From positions 310,001-374,000 of the forward strand of contig NZ_VNIA01000002.1 in NCBI RefSeq assembly GCF_008124875.1: DNA of 64,000 nucleotides, in the 5' to 3' direction. The translations under genes were made by a program, and so were the position numbers. The stretch is from Tenacibaculum adriaticum. Its GTDB lineage: Bacteria; Bacteroidota; Bacteroidia; Flavobacteriales; Flavobacteriaceae. How positions within the stretch are numbered: the first letter of the stretch is position 1; each line of letters opens with the position of its first letter. Shown here piece by piece: positions 7,674 through 17,222 of the stretch. The notes beneath the pieces are model-generated. The model saw only the letters and a list, made by a program, of their open reading frames with translations. It was not told where the DNA came from and did no database searches.

Positions 7674-10600
7674 TTATTCTAAAATGATTTTTTTTGTTAC
7701 TTCAATCACATCTGAGTTTAATTTCACTATATAAATACCAGTAGAAAATGTTGGTAAATTTATTGCCGTTTTACCATTGGACTTAATAGAAGTTTTTACC
7801 AATTCTTTACCTGATAAAGAGAAAACAGTAAGTTGAGCACTTCCCTGTAAACCTGCAATGGTAATTTCTTTTTTTGCAGATTTATAGACAGTAATGTTTT
7901 TAAGATTTTCAATTATATCTTTATTACTTAAGACTTGTGATTTGGTGTGTAAATAAAAGCGTCCTATTCCATTTATCTGTGTATTTAAAGTAATTGTATA
8001 ATTATTTGTAGGTTCATCCAAAAGAATAAATAACCCCGCTTCTTTATCTTCTAAAAACACATGTATTCCTTCAGGTAGATTAATTGATTCTGTTGAAAAC
8101 TTAATATCTGTACCTTCGGTAGCATTAATTCCAATAGGAATAATCATATTTTCATAATCACTATCAGGCAAACATTGTAGAGCAAAATTTACACCTTCAC
8201 TATCATTTACTAAATGAGTATATATATCGAAACTAGTAGTAACCCCATTAAATGTTGCCGCATCATAACCCGGATCTAGACCTTTTGTGGTACTTGTAAT
8301 GTATTTAATATCTGTTGATTTGGTTGTTGTACTATTTGTAATATTTAATTTAATTTCTGGTCTATCATTTGTAGATCTAAAAAACAGATCTCCTTCTTGA
8401 GTACTTTGCATTGTTTCCTTAAAATTGAGTATGGTACCTCCATTTATAGAGTTTACAAAAAATCCTTGACCTGGTGCAATATAGGTAGCGTTGGACGCAT
8501 GATTAATAATATCATACGTACTTGTAGCAGGGTTCCAGTAATAAAGTGCAACATTTGCAGGGTCTAAGTGTTCTGCATTGATAGTTAAAAAATTATTCGT
8601 TGCATCTGCCCCACTATTAGCATTGATAAAGGAAGGATATGGATTTCCTATCAAATTCCATTTACTACTTGTACCTTCTGTAATTGATAAAGGAACATCA
8701 GATGTTATCATGTTTCCCGTAAAACCTAAGCTAGAACTTCCTGTTGTTTTTATAGAATATCCAACTCCTGAATTAAACGTATGCGAATCTCCCGCTTGAA
8801 AATATTCCCAAACTAGCCCATCATTATTATATGTACTAATCCCTCTATTATTTCCAGTACCAAAAGCTATACTATGGGTACTTACCCAAGAATCATTATA
8901 TATCTGACCCACTACTGGGGCTGATATTAAGCGCCAGTTATCATCCTTTATATATCTGTTATAAGTAATGTTTCCTGTAGCAGTACCTAAAACACGTAAA
9001 GAACCACTAGACGTAGCGTTTGATTGTATTGTAAGCATACCGTTTTGAGTAAGATCTCCCGTAACAGTTAAGCTTTTACCACTATTAATATTTAATGATC
9101 CATCTACTCTTAAATTATCTATGGTAATATTAGTATCTATAGTGGCTATCTTGTCTGTTGGAATCTCAGTATCATCTGTTGGCAAAGGCACGCTTAATAG
9201 ACTCCAATTTGTAGGAACTGACCAATTACCATTGGCTGCAGTAAATATATTTAAAGATGTCGTTGTTTCATACCATGCTATAGTATTATTATCAGCAGAA
9301 GCTGATAAAATATCTAAATCACCATCACCATCTATATCTCCAACACAAACGGTATACACTCCGTCTGCAGTATTAGTTATTACAGTTTCATTAAAAGTGG
9401 GGTTTGATTCGCCATTATTTTCATACCATGTTACGGTATCACTAGTACGTATATTTGATAAGATATCTAAATGTTCATCTCCGTTTATATCCGCTAAAAT
9501 TATACTACTAGCAGTGGGTGATGTGTTGTTGATCATTATTTTAGAAAAGCTGGGATCAGCAGCACCATCATTTTTATACCAAATAATTTCACCATCAGAA
9601 TAAGAGGTAGATAGGATATCTAAATTACCATCTTTATCAACATCCCCTACACTAACTCTGTATGGGCCATTATCTGTATTAGATATTACTATTTTAGTAA
9701 AAACAGGGTTTACAGCTCCATTATTTTCATACCAAGCAACAGTGTCACCATAAAAAGAAGTTGATATAATATCTATATCACCATCGCCATCTAAATCACC
9801 GGCAGAAACCCCGTAAGTTTCATCTTCAGTATCGCTTACAATTCTTTTAGTAAAAGTAGGGTTAGTGTCTCCATCATTCTGGTACCAAGCAACAGTGTCA
9901 TCATCACGAGAAGCTGCTAAGATATCTAAATCACCATCACCATCCATATCATAAAGGTTTGCTTCAAATACTCCATCTGCCGTATTCGTTACAATCATTT
10001 TAGTAAATGTAGGATTAGTGGCTCCATCATTTGCATACCAAGCAATAGTATCATCAAGATATGATCCTGCCAATATATCTAAATCACCATCATTATCTAC
10101 ATCTCCCACACTTACGCTAGAGGCTCCGTCTGCAGTATCTGTCACGATCATTTTAGTAAAAGTAGGATTAGTGGTTCCATCATTTGCATACCAAGCAATA
10201 GTATCATCGTTAAGAGAAGCTGATAAAATATCTAAATCACCATCGCCATCTACATCTCCCACACTTATATTATATGCTCCGTCTGCAGTATCAGTAATTA
10301 CTTTTTTTATAAAACTCACTGGAGCGGGAACTCTAGCTGTGACAATGGTAAAGCTAAATGTTATAGGACTTGTAAAAGGAATTCCTATACTTTCCAGCTT
10401 AGTAGTAATAGTTACGGTAATAATTTCTCCTGGTTTAAAATTATTGTCGGGATTAAATGTAATTGTATTGGTATCTCCTCCTGTAAAAACACCTTCAATG
10501 ATTCCTGTTTGAGATCCTATTACTACAATGTTAGCTGAAGTTACTGAACCTGCATCAATAACAGAATCAAAAATAAGCTCAATATCGGTATCTGCTTCAA

Positions 10601-13600
10601 TATTATTGGATGTAGCAGCTGGACTTGAGCTTATCAATTCAGGTTGAGCAACTGTAAATTGAAATACTGTAGGATTAGCTAAAGTAAATCCACTACTCTC
10701 TAAGCCTGCTGTAGTTGTAACTGTTATTGTTTCTCCAGGTATAAAATTTGTTGTAGGATTAAAAGTAATGACATTATGTCCTCCACCCGTAAAAATTCCA
10801 GTAATGTTACCAGATTGAGATCCTGTAACTTCTATGTTTGCACTAGTAACTGTAGCTGCATCTATAGGAGCACTAAAAGTAAGTACAAGGTTAGCATCTT
10901 TTAAAACATTTATTGATTCTGCAATGGGAAGTGTATGGGTTAGAAATACACTGTTTTGGGTTTCATACCATGCTATAGTATCATCAGTACCAGAAGCTGA
11001 TAAAATATCTAAATCACCATCACCATCTATATCTCCAACACATACGGCATATACTGTGTTTGCAGTATTAGTTATTACAGTTTCATTAAAAGTGGGGTTT
11101 GATTCGCCATTATTTTCATACCATGTTACGGTATTACTAGTGCGTATATTTGATAAAATATCTAAGTTTTCATCTCCGTTTATATCCGCTAAAATTATAG
11201 TACTAGCAGTGGGTGATGTGTTGTTGATGATTATTTTAGAAAAGCTGGGATCAGCAGCACCATCATTTTTATACCAAATAATTTCACCATCATAATAAGA
11301 GGTAGATAGGATATCTAAATTACCATCATTATCTACATCTCCTACACTAACTTTGAATGGGCCATCATCTGTATTAGATATTACTATTTTAGTAAAAACA
11401 GGGTTTACAGCTCCATTATTTTCATACCAAGCAACGGTGTCACCGTAAAAAGAAGTTGATATGATATCTATATCACCATCGCCATCTAAATCACCGGCAC
11501 AAGCCCCGTAAGTTCCGTCTGCGGTTTCTGTTATGATTCTTTTAGTGAAAGTAGGATTAGTGGCTCCGTCATTCTCATACCAAGCAACAGTATCATCATC
11601 ACGAGAAGCTGCTAAGATATCTAAATCACCATCACCATCTATATCATAAAGGTTTGCTTCAAATACCCCATCTGCCGTATTCGTTACAATCATTTTTGTA
11701 AACGTAGGATTAGTGGTTCCATCATTTGCATACCAAGCAACAGTGTCATCATCACGAGAAGCTGCTAAGATATCTAAATCACCATCATTATCTACATCTC
11801 CCACACTTACGCTAGAGGCTCCGTCTGCAGTATCTGTCACGATTATTTTTGTAAAAGTAGGATCGGCACCTCCATCATTTGCATACCAAGCAATAGTATC
11901 ATCGTTAAGAGAAGCTGATAAAACATCTAAATCACCATCGCCATCTACATCTCCCACACTTACATCATATGCTCTGTCTGCAGTATCAGTAATTATTTTT
12001 TTTGTAAAACTCACAGGAGCGGGAACTCTAGCTGTGGCAATGGTAAAGCTAAATGTTATAGGACTTGTCAAAGGAATTCCTATACTTTCCGCCTTAGTAG
12101 TAATTGTTACGGTAATAATTTCACCTGGTTTAAAATTAGTTGTAGGATTAAATGTTATTGTATTCGTATCTCCTCCCGTAAAAACACCTTCAATGATTCC
12201 TGTTTGTGAACCTGTTATCATAATAGTATTGGGTGTTACTGTAGCATTATCTATAACAGAATCAAAAATAAGCTCAATATCCGTGTCTGCTGCAATATTA
12301 TTTGATGTTGCAGCGGGACTTGAACTTATTAATTTAGATTTAGCAACCGTAAATTGAAATACTGTAGGATTAGCTAAAGTAAATCCACTACTCTCTAAGC
12401 CTGCTGTAGTTGTAACCGTTATTATTTCTCCAGGTATAAAATTTGTTGTAGGATTAAAAGTAATGACATTATGTCCTCCACCCGTAAAAATTCCAGTAAT
12501 GTTGCCAGATTGCGATCCTGTAACTTCTATGTTTGTACTAGTAACTGTAGTTGCATCTATAGGAGCACTAAAAGTAAGTATAATATTAGCATCTTCTAAA
12601 ACATTTCTTGATTCTGCAATGGGAAGTGTATTAGTTAGAAATATATTATTTTGTGTCTCGTGCCAAGTTATATTAACATTATTATTTATAGAAGATGCTA
12701 CTATATCTATATCACCATCTGCATCCATATCCCCTACATTTATTGCAGTAGCTTGAAGAGTAGTAGTACTTACCTCAATTGTAGTAAAAACAGGGTTTTC
12801 TGCCCCGTCATTTATATACCAAGTAATAACGTTATTTTTATGGTTACCCACTACAATATCTAAATTTCCATCACCATTCATATCTGCTGAAACTATATTA
12901 GTAGGTTTATCAATAATTCCACTGATGATTATTTGAGTAAATGTAGGATTGGTTTCACCGTCATTTTCATACCAATGTACTTTATTATCAAGAGAAGATG
13001 ATACAATATCTAAATCACCATCACCGTCTAGATCACCTACAGCTAAGCCACCGGGCCAATCAACTGCGTTAGTAATGGGGTTTTTAGTAAAAGAAGGGTT
13101 TACTTCACCGTCATTTTCATACCAATCTATTTTATCATTCACATCTGCAGTTATAATATCTAAGTCACCATCACTATCTAGATCACCAACAGTAATAGCG
13201 GTAGCTCCATTAAGAGTACTAGTTAATAATCGTTTAGCAAAACTAGGAGTAGCTGCTCCATCATTTTCATACCAATATATACGACGAGAAAGAAGAGAAC
13301 CCGATAAGATGTCTAAATCACCATCACTATCAATATCTCCAACCGTTAAAATTCTTGGTGAACTAGCAGTACTGGTTACTATTCTTTGTGTAAAAGTAGG
13401 GTCTGCAGCTCCGTCATTATCAAACCAGAGTATAGTACTATCAGATTCAGATACTGCTAAAATGTCTAAATCACCATCGCCATCTACATCTCCTATTTTT
13501 GCGCTTCTAATAGCAATGATACTATCGCTTATTAGATTGGTTGTAAAAGTAGGATCCGAGGCCCCATCATTTTCATACCATATTAGAGTACTATCATTGG

Positions 13601-14087
13601 ATGCAGAGGATACCATATCTAAGTCACCATCACCATCTATATCTCCTGTAACTACACTATCAACTCTATTTATATTGCTACTAACTATATGTTCTGTTGG
13701 AACTATAGGTACAGGTACCGAAGTTGTAACAACGGTAAAATGAAAGATATTGGAGGTAATTAAAGGAATTCCGCCACTTTCTAAGCCTCTGGTAGCTGCT
13801 ACGGTAATCAGCTCCCCTGATTTAAAATTATTATCAGGATTAAATGTAATTGTATTGGTATCTCCTCCCGTAAAAACACCTTCAATAGTTCCTGTTTGAG
13901 ATCCTGTTACTACAATGTTTGCTGAAGTTATAGAGCCAGCATCTATAGTAGTATTAAAAAAGAGCACAATATTAGTGTCAGCGGCAACATTAATCTCTTG
14001 TGCTATTGGGTTTGTTGTAATTAAATCTTGCCCTCTTACAAAGCTGACCGTTAGCAATAATAAAAGAAAAAGGTAGTTCGTTTTCAT
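7674..14087 (-). CDS. Giant T9SS-secreted protein with three seven-bladed FG-GAP/VCBS propellers
   Basis: A 2137-residue surface or secreted protein. Order: signal peptide (1-19), one SbsA/Big_5-type Ig-like domain (about 21-120), propeller 1 (about 132-480), two Ig-like domains (about 481-690), propeller 2 (about 692-1045), two Ig-like domains, propeller 3 (about 1257-1612), a region of about 450 residues of unclear fold, and a type A T9SS C-terminal sorting domain (about 2062-2137, with ITVYKSAKKEITI and FSTGIYIVKL). Each propeller has seven repeats of about 51 residues with a calcium-binding DxDGDGDLD loop and a WYxNDG strand, 21 in all. Propellers 2 and 3 with their preceding Ig pair are near-identical duplicates. 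Likely an adhesin or carbohydrate-binding surface protein; the ligand is unknown. Confidence 0.85.
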   Translation of the reverse strand: MKTNYLFLLLLLTVSFVRGQDLITTNPIAQEINVAADTNIVLFFNTTIDAGSITSANIVVTGSQTGTIEGVFTGGDTNTITFNPDNNFKSGELITVAATRGLESGGIPLITSNIFHFTVVTTSVPVPIVPTEHIVSSNINRVDSVVTGDIDGDGDLDMVSSASNDSTLIWYENDGASDPTFTTNLISDSIIAIRSAKIGDVDGDGDLDILAVSESDSTILWFDNDGAADPTFTQRIVTSTASSPRILTVGDIDSDGDLDILSGSLLSRRIYWYENDGAATPSFAKRLLTSTLNGATAITVGDLDSDGDLDIITADVNDKIDWYENDGEVNPSFTKNPITNAVDWPGGLAVGDLDGDGDLDIVSSSLDNKVHWYENDGETNPTFTQIIISGIIDKPTNIVSADMNGDGNLDIVVGNHKNNVITWYINDGAENPVFTTIEVSTTTLQATAINVGDMDADGDIDIVASSINNNVNITWHETQNNIFLTNTLPIAESRNVLEDANIILTFSAPIDATTVTSTNIEVTGSQSGNITGIFTGGGHNVITFNPTTNFIPGEIITVTTTAGLESSGFTLANPTVFQFTVAKSKLISSSPAATSNNIAADTDIELIFDSVIDNATVTPNTIMITGSQTGIIEGVFTGGDTNTITFNPTTNFKPGEIITVTITTKAESIGIPLTSPITFSFTIATARVPAPVSFTKKIITDTADRAYDVSVGDVDGDGDLDVLSASLNDDTIAWYANDGGADPTFTKIIVTDTADGASSVSVGDVDNDGDLDILAASRDDDTVAWYANDGTTNPTFTKMIVTNTADGVFEANLYDIDGDGDLDILAASRDDDTVAWYENDGATNPTFTKRIITETADGTYGACAGDLDGDGDIDIISTSFYGDTVAWYENNGAVNPVFTKIVISNTDDGPFKVSVGDVDNDGNLDILSTSYYDGEIIWYKNDGAADPSFSKIIINNTSPTASTIILADINGDENLDILSNIRTSNTVTWYENNGESNPTFNETVITNTANTVYAVCVGDIDGDGDLDILSASGTDDTIAWYETQNSVFLTHTLPIAESINVLKDANLVLTFSAPIDAATVTSANIEVTGSQSGNITGIFTGGGHNVITFNPTTNFIPGETITVTTTAGLESSGFTLANPTVFQFTVAQPELISSSPAATSNNIEADTDIELIFDSVIDAGSVTSANIVVIGSQTGIIEGVFTGGDTNTITFNPDNNFKPGEIITVTITTKLESIGIPFTSPITFSFTIVTARVPAPVSFIKKVITDTADGAYNISVGDVDGDGDLDILSASLNDDTIAWYANDGTTNPTFTKMIVTDTADGASSVSVGDVDNDGDLDILAGSYLDDTIAWYANDGATNPTFTKMIVTNTADGVFEANLYDMDGDGDLDILAASRDDDTVAWYQNDGDTNPTFTKRIVSDTEDETYGVSAGDLDGDGDIDIISTSFYGDTVAWYENNGAVNPVFTKIVISNTDNGPYRVSVGDVDKDGNLDILSTSYSDGEIIWYKNDGAADPSFSKIMINNTSPTASSIILADINGDEHLDILSNIRTSDTVTWYENNGESNPTFNETVITNTADGVYTVCVGDIDGDGDLDILSASADNNTIAWYETTTSLNIFTAANGNWSVPTNWSLLSVPLPTDDTEIPTDKIATIDTNITIDNLRVDGSLNINSGKSLTVTGDLTQNGMLTIQSNATSSGSLRVLGTATGNITYNRYIKDDNWRLISAPVVGQIYNDSWVSTHSIAFGTGNNRGISTYNNDGLVWEYFQAGDSHTFNSGVGYSIKTTGSSSLGFTGNMITSDVPLSITEGTSSKWNLIGNPYPSFINANSGADATNNFLTINAEHLDPANVALYYWNPATSTYDIINHASNATYIAPGQGFFVNSINGGTILNFKETMQSTQEGDLFFRSTNDRPEIKLNITNSTTTKSTDIKYITSTTKGLDPGYDAATFNGVTTSFDIYTHLVNDSEGVNFALQCLPDSDYENMIIPIGINATEGTDIKFSTESINLPEGIHVFLEDKEAGLFILLDEPTNNYTITLNTQINGIGRFYLHTKSQVLSNKDIIENLKNITVYKSAKKEITIAGLQGSAQLTVFSLSGKELVKTSIKSNGKTAINLPTFSTGIYIVKLNSDVIEVTKKIILE
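9266..12655. repeat. 1695-bp tandem duplication within the propeller gene
   Basis: Two adjacent copies (about 9266-10960 and 10961-12655) are offset by exactly 1695 bp, or 565 codons. I checked the register at several points: 9541/11236, 10321/12016, 10611/12306 and 10810/12505. Each copy encodes two Ig-like domains plus one seven-bladed propeller. Long blocks are identical or nearly so, so the duplication is recent or kept similar by recombination. Within each copy there is a shorter period of about 153 bp, one blade. Confidence 0.85.
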
Positions 14088-14114
14088 TTTTGTTTGGATT
14101 AAATAATTTCGAGC

Positions 14115-14161
14115 GAAATTTACTACCTCTTAGTAGAGTATGAAATACGTATACCTACGTA
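14115..14161 (-). promoter_or_regulatory. Promoter of the propeller gene with TACGTA-N4-TACGTA site
   Basis: The 16-bp site TACGTATACCTACGTA (14146-14161) has two TACGTA boxes separated by 4 bp. After 23 bp on the minus strand comes TAAATTTC (14115-14122), one mismatch from TAnnTTTG, about 28 bp before the ATG. The geometry is that of an activator site near -43. The remaining bases of the 14088-14301 gap show no gene or clear terminator. Confidence 0.5.
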
Positions 14162-14301
14162 AATAGTAGTTGTTTTATTAATCCTTGGTAAAAAAAGTAG
14201 GTTTTTCTGTAAAAAAAGAGTCAATTTAAAGTCTTTTAAAACTTCAGCAAACTTCTTTTTTCAACTTCCTCCTCCTTTACGTGGTGTCATACTAGAGTAT
14301 T

Positions 14302-15474
14302 TTACTCAAGCTGAAGCACGAAGGTATGTTGATCAGATTCTTTTACTGATAGTCCGAATTTAGCACATTCTCTATTCAGCATGTTCAATAGCCATTTACG
14401 GTCTTTTTTGGATGCTTTTACTACTTGAAACTTTTTAATTTGCATAGGAACCATTTCTAACGATTGTAGGTTTCCCGTTTTTGCATCCAGCTTTAAAAAA
14501 TACATTAAACTCAAATCGTCTCTGTAGGCTTCGTAACCCGATATCCCTTCATAATCGTTGATAAAATCACCACAACCGTACAGTATGAGTTTGTTGTTAT
14601 ATACTTCCAATCCTTTTGCGTGGTGTGAGGAATGTCCGTGAATAACATCTACACCATTCTTATCTATCAATTGATGAGCAAACTCTTTTTGGCTATCAGA
14701 AATTTCATAACCCCAATTTCCTTCCCAATGGATTGATAGTACAACAATGTCTCCCTCTCTTTTAAATTGATTGATTTGGTTTGCAATTGTATTGATGGTA
14801 TTGTCTGAATAATCACGAAATACATTTAAACCCGATTTATCTTTCGTCGCTTTCCAAGAAGACGGAATGCCACTATTGGTCATACCCACCCCAAAAATGA
14901 GCACTCTCCTATTTTCAATCGTAAAAATGGCAGGAGCAGTCGCTTCCTCTATATCTTTTCCTGCTCCTATGTATTTTATTCCTGATTTTTGAAGCGTTTC
15001 CAAGGTTTCTGTAAGTCCGTCATATTCCCAATCTAGGGTATGATTATTCGCCAGAGAACAGCAATTTATATTAGCTGCTGTAATTACTTTTATGTTCTGT
15101 GGATGCATTTTGTAATGAATACCTTTATGCTTCCAATTAGCTTCATTTTTAGTGATGCTTGTTTCTAAGTTTATGAGTTTTATAGCGGGATTTCGTTTCT
15201 CTATCTCTTGTAAAGCATCTCTCCAAATGTAGGTGTAGGAAATCGGTTTGGATATCTTTCCGTTTTTGTGTTCTGCAATGCGCACATAATCTTTGGCATC
15301 TTTTACAAACGATTCGTATAACACAGGATTACTGGGATGTGGCAAAACTTGATCAATACCTCTTCCAGTCATTACATCACCGCATAAAAACAGTGTGATC
15401 TCTGTGGGGTTTGCAGGGTAATTTGCACTCGTAAACATCAATACAGCTAAGATTATTTTTAGGTACTTTACCAT
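14302..15474 (-). CDS. CapA-like (poly-gamma-glutamate synthesis type) metallophosphatase-fold protein
   Basis: A 390-residue protein of the CapA/PgsA family (metallophosphatase-like fold), probably exported (hydrophobic N-terminus about residues 4-20). Visible motifs are LFLCGDVMTGRGID, LVINLET-type INLETSIT, SLANNHTLDWEYDGL, LSIHWEGNWGYE, DVIHGHSSHHAKGLEV and YGCGDFINDYEG, which match the metal-ligand motifs of the family. No capB/capC ligase genes are nearby, so a role in polyglutamate capsule is not supported; many Bacteroidota have such stand-alone CapA proteins of unknown substrate. It is a single gene with an FNR-like promoter whose -7 box ends 5 bp before the ATG. Confidence 0.8.
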   Translation of the reverse strand: MVKYLKIILAVLMFTSANYPANPTEITLFLCGDVMTGRGIDQVLPHPSNPVLYESFVKDAKDYVRIAEHKNGKISKPISYTYIWRDALQEIEKRNPAIKLINLETSITKNEANWKHKGIHYKMHPQNIKVITAANINCCSLANNHTLDWEYDGLTETLETLQKSGIKYIGAGKDIEEATAPAIFTIENRRVLIFGVGMTNSGIPSSWKATKDKSGLNVFRDYSDNTINTIANQINQFKREGDIVVLSIHWEGNWGYEISDSQKEFAHQLIDKNGVDVIHGHSSHHAKGLEVYNNKLILYGCGDFINDYEGISGYEAYRDDLSLMYFLKLDAKTGNLQSLEMVPMQIKKFQVVKASKKDRKWLLNMLNRECAKFGLSVKESDQHTFVLQLE

Positions 15475-15479
15475 AAAAC

Positions 15480-15522
15480 CAAAGTTACTTAACCTCGTAT
15501 TGAAAAAATATGATGATTATCA
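15480..15522 (-). promoter_or_regulatory. Promoter of capA-like gene with FNR-like site
   Basis: On the minus strand TGATAATCATCA (15511-15522) is followed after 23 bp by TAACTTTG (15480-15487), a full TAnnTTTG match. The ten bases after the site (TATTTTTTCA) are the same as in the promoter at 7317-7359. The -7 box ends 5 bp before the start codon at 15474. Confidence 0.75.
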
Positions 15523-15527
15523 CATAA

Positions 15528-15557
15528 AAAAAGCTCGTACACGTGTACAAGCTTTTT
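15528..15557 (-). terminator. Terminator of the cold-shock-domain gene
   Basis: Arms AAAAAGCT and AGCTTTTT enclose a further GTACAC/GTGTAC stem with one mismatch, giving a strong hairpin with A/T tails on both sides. It lies 25 bp beyond the stop of the cold-shock-domain gene and just upstream of the capA FNR-like site, so it may also insulate that promoter. Confidence 0.8.
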
Positions 15558-15581
15558 AGGTAAGATACATTTATATTGTTA

Positions 15582-16028
15582 CTATATTTTTTGAACTTTA
15601 ACAGCGTTCATTCCTTTTAAACCTTTTTCTAGCTCAAAAGATACTTTATCATTCTCTGTAATTTCGTCTATAATACCACTAACGTGTGTAAAATATTTTT
15701 CTTGGTTTTCTGCATCTATAATAAACCCAAATCCTTTAGAAGAATCGAAAAACGACACTTTTCCTTTACGTACAGGATCTTCTTCCTCCATGTCTTCCTT
15801 TTTAGGAATACCAATAACAATGCTCTCTGCGTCTACCTTCACTTTCATTGTTGGATCTGGCGGAGTATCAGTTAAATTACCATTATGGTCTACATAAGCA
15901 AACTGAATACCTTGTCCAGGAATTTTCTCTGCTTTTAGAGCTTCTTTTTTCTTTCTTTTCTCTTCACGTTTTTTTAAACGCTTCTTTTCTTTTTCACTTT
16001 TATTAAATGTTTGTTGCGATTTTGCCAT
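15582..16028 (-). CDS. Cold-shock-domain protein with basic N-terminal extension
   Basis: A 148-residue cytoplasmic nucleic-acid-binding protein. Residues about 1-35 are very Lys/Glu-rich (KSEKEKKRLKKREEKRKKK), probably helical. The C-terminal 65 residues form the cold-shock domain, starting GKVSFFDSSKGFGFI (RNP1) and with YFTHVS in place of the usual VFVHFS (RNP2). Extended CSD proteins of this type are common in Flavobacteriia and differ from the about 65-residue CspA. The 218-bp gap upstream is room for a long 5' leader, as cold-shock genes often have, but I see no defined element there. Confidence 0.9.
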   Translation of the reverse strand: MAKSQQTFNKSEKEKKRLKKREEKRKKKEALKAEKIPGQGIQFAYVDHNGNLTDTPPDPTMKVKVDAESIVIGIPKKEDMEEEDPVRKGKVSFFDSSKGFGFIIDAENQEKYFTHVSGIIDEITENDKVSFELEKGLKGMNAVKVQKI

Positions 16029-16246
16029 TCGTTTGTTTTAAATAAAATTATACTTGGTCGTCTAAAAAGAAAGTTGGAAGTACTAAACGAGTGGTTACGA
16101 AAAGATAATCGAAGATTTATCTGAAAATTTTGTCAGAGTCTTTATTTTTATAAGTAAATGCCCTTCTCCTTAAACTATTTGCAAAGTTACTATTATTTTT
16201 TTAATTTTAAAAGAGAATTTATACCGTCATATCTAGAAAAAAGGAA

Positions 16247-16630
16247 TTAATGTTGATAACACCTTCCATTTGCATTCTTTGTTTTTCGCTTACAACGAAT
16301 TCTAGATTTTGTTTTACCTGTACATCGTGTAGCTATTGTTTTTTTTATTGATGATGTTGTACTTCTCTTATTCGAATTTGTTAAAGAATTTGAAGTAGTA
16401 TTTGATGTTTTATAGGAAGTTATTAAGGAAATAGGTTTACAAACCTTACAAGCTATACATCCTCTCTTTTTTGCTTCTTTTAATTTTATCTCTTTTTTTG
16501 AATATTTTAAATAACGACAAGATTTTTTATGATACTTCTCTCCTGTTTTAGTTGTAAAAACTGTTTGAGCAATACTATTACTAGTAAAAACTATTGAAAT
16601 AACAATTAAGAATACCTTTAACGTATGCAT
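16247..16630 (-). CDS. Exported Cys-rich protein with DUF5763-like C-terminus
   Basis: A 127-residue protein with a signal peptide (about residues 1-21, ending NSIAQ). Residues about 23-66 contain YHKKSCRYLKYSKK and CIACKVCKP, a putative metal-binding cysteine cluster like those that accompany small exported nucleases. The C-terminus RCTGKTKSRIRCKRKTKNAN then GRCYQH resembles DUF5763, a short Cys/His motif. A Ser/Thr-rich linker joins the two parts. It starts 4 bp after the thermonuclease gene and is likely cotranscribed with it, suggesting a DNA-related role outside the cytoplasm. Confidence 0.6.
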   Translation of the reverse strand: MHTLKVFLIVISIVFTSNSIAQTVFTTKTGEKYHKKSCRYLKYSKKEIKLKEAKKRGCIACKVCKPISLITSYKTSNTTSNSLTNSNKRSTTSSIKKTIATRCTGKTKSRIRCKRKTKNANGRCYQH

Positions 16631-16634
16631 ATGG

Positions 16635-17168
16635 TTATTTTTTTCTTTTCTTATAGTCTCTCCATATCCAAGGTGCTATTGGTTTTTTATCTTGCCATAA
16701 ACCAACTTTTTTTATTCTAGCAGTATCTTCTAATGATTGTAGTTGTTTATCTTTAGAATATTTTACATAATGCCATGCAAAACCATTTTTGACTAATTCG
16801 TAATTTAAATTTAAAGAGTCGTTATACTTTACATTAGCTATAAAACGTCGATACCTGTCTTTTTTTAAAACCTGTATCTCAACTATTTTACTAAAAATAG
16901 CTTCTGATATAAATTGTTTAGCTTTTGTAGAAAAAGGTTGCTTTTTTTCTGGACAATCTATGTTCGCTAAACGCACTTTAATTAAAGTAGAATCTTGGGT
17001 TAACAACTTAAAAGTATCACCATCCATAATACCAACGACTTTGCCTGTAATAATTGTGTCTTTAATTTTAAACAATAACTCTTCTGGAGTATTCTCTAAA
17101 CTTCTATTATGACTAAATGAGAACAGAATTAATACTATCCATATTGAGTAAAACCAAATTTTGGACAT
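16635..17168 (-). CDS. Exported thermonuclease-family (SNase) protein
   Basis: A 177-residue staphylococcal-nuclease-fold protein with an N-terminal hydrophobic segment (about residues 4-18) that should export or anchor it. Catalytic positions are preserved: DGDT (Asp near 51) for calcium, Arg66 and Glu74 in VRLANIDCPE, and Arg108 in DRYRRF (usually DRYGR). The C-terminal GLWQ motif is also typical. It would cut DNA or RNA in the periplasm or outside the cell. It lies 54 bp after the PH-domain gene and 4 bp before the Cys-rich gene. Confidence 0.88.
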   Translation of the reverse strand: MSKIWFYSIWIVLILFSFSHNRSLENTPEELLFKIKDTIITGKVVGIMDGDTFKLLTQDSTLIKVRLANIDCPEKKQPFSTKAKQFISEAIFSKIVEIQVLKKDRYRRFIANVKYNDSLNLNYELVKNGFAWHYVKYSKDKQLQSLEDTARIKKVGLWQDKKPIAPWIWRDYKKRKK

Positions 17169-17222
17169 AAATTATATTTTTACATTCTATTAGAATAAAT
17201 GTAGTTTAAATAAAAAGAGACC

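Noticed and set aside
9266-13650. CRISPR-like regular repeats
   Set aside because: The repeats are codons of propeller blades, in frame, with no unique spacers and no cas genes nearby.
9121-13743. Five long plus-strand reading frames opposite the propeller gene
   Set aside because: They lie antisense to a repetitive Asp/Gly-coding sequence, follow its 153-bp period, have no family features and exist only because the reverse of these codons has few stops.
14261-14290. Nine-codon frame MTPRKGGGS after the CapA-like gene
   Set aside because: Too short to support; no repeat of the arrangement elsewhere, though the Gly tail resembles the peptide at 7472-7651.
15528-15557. Hairpin as part of the capA promoter
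   Set aside because: It is a terminator-type stem with A/T tails at the end of the cold-shock-domain gene and is not shared by the other three FNR-like promoters.
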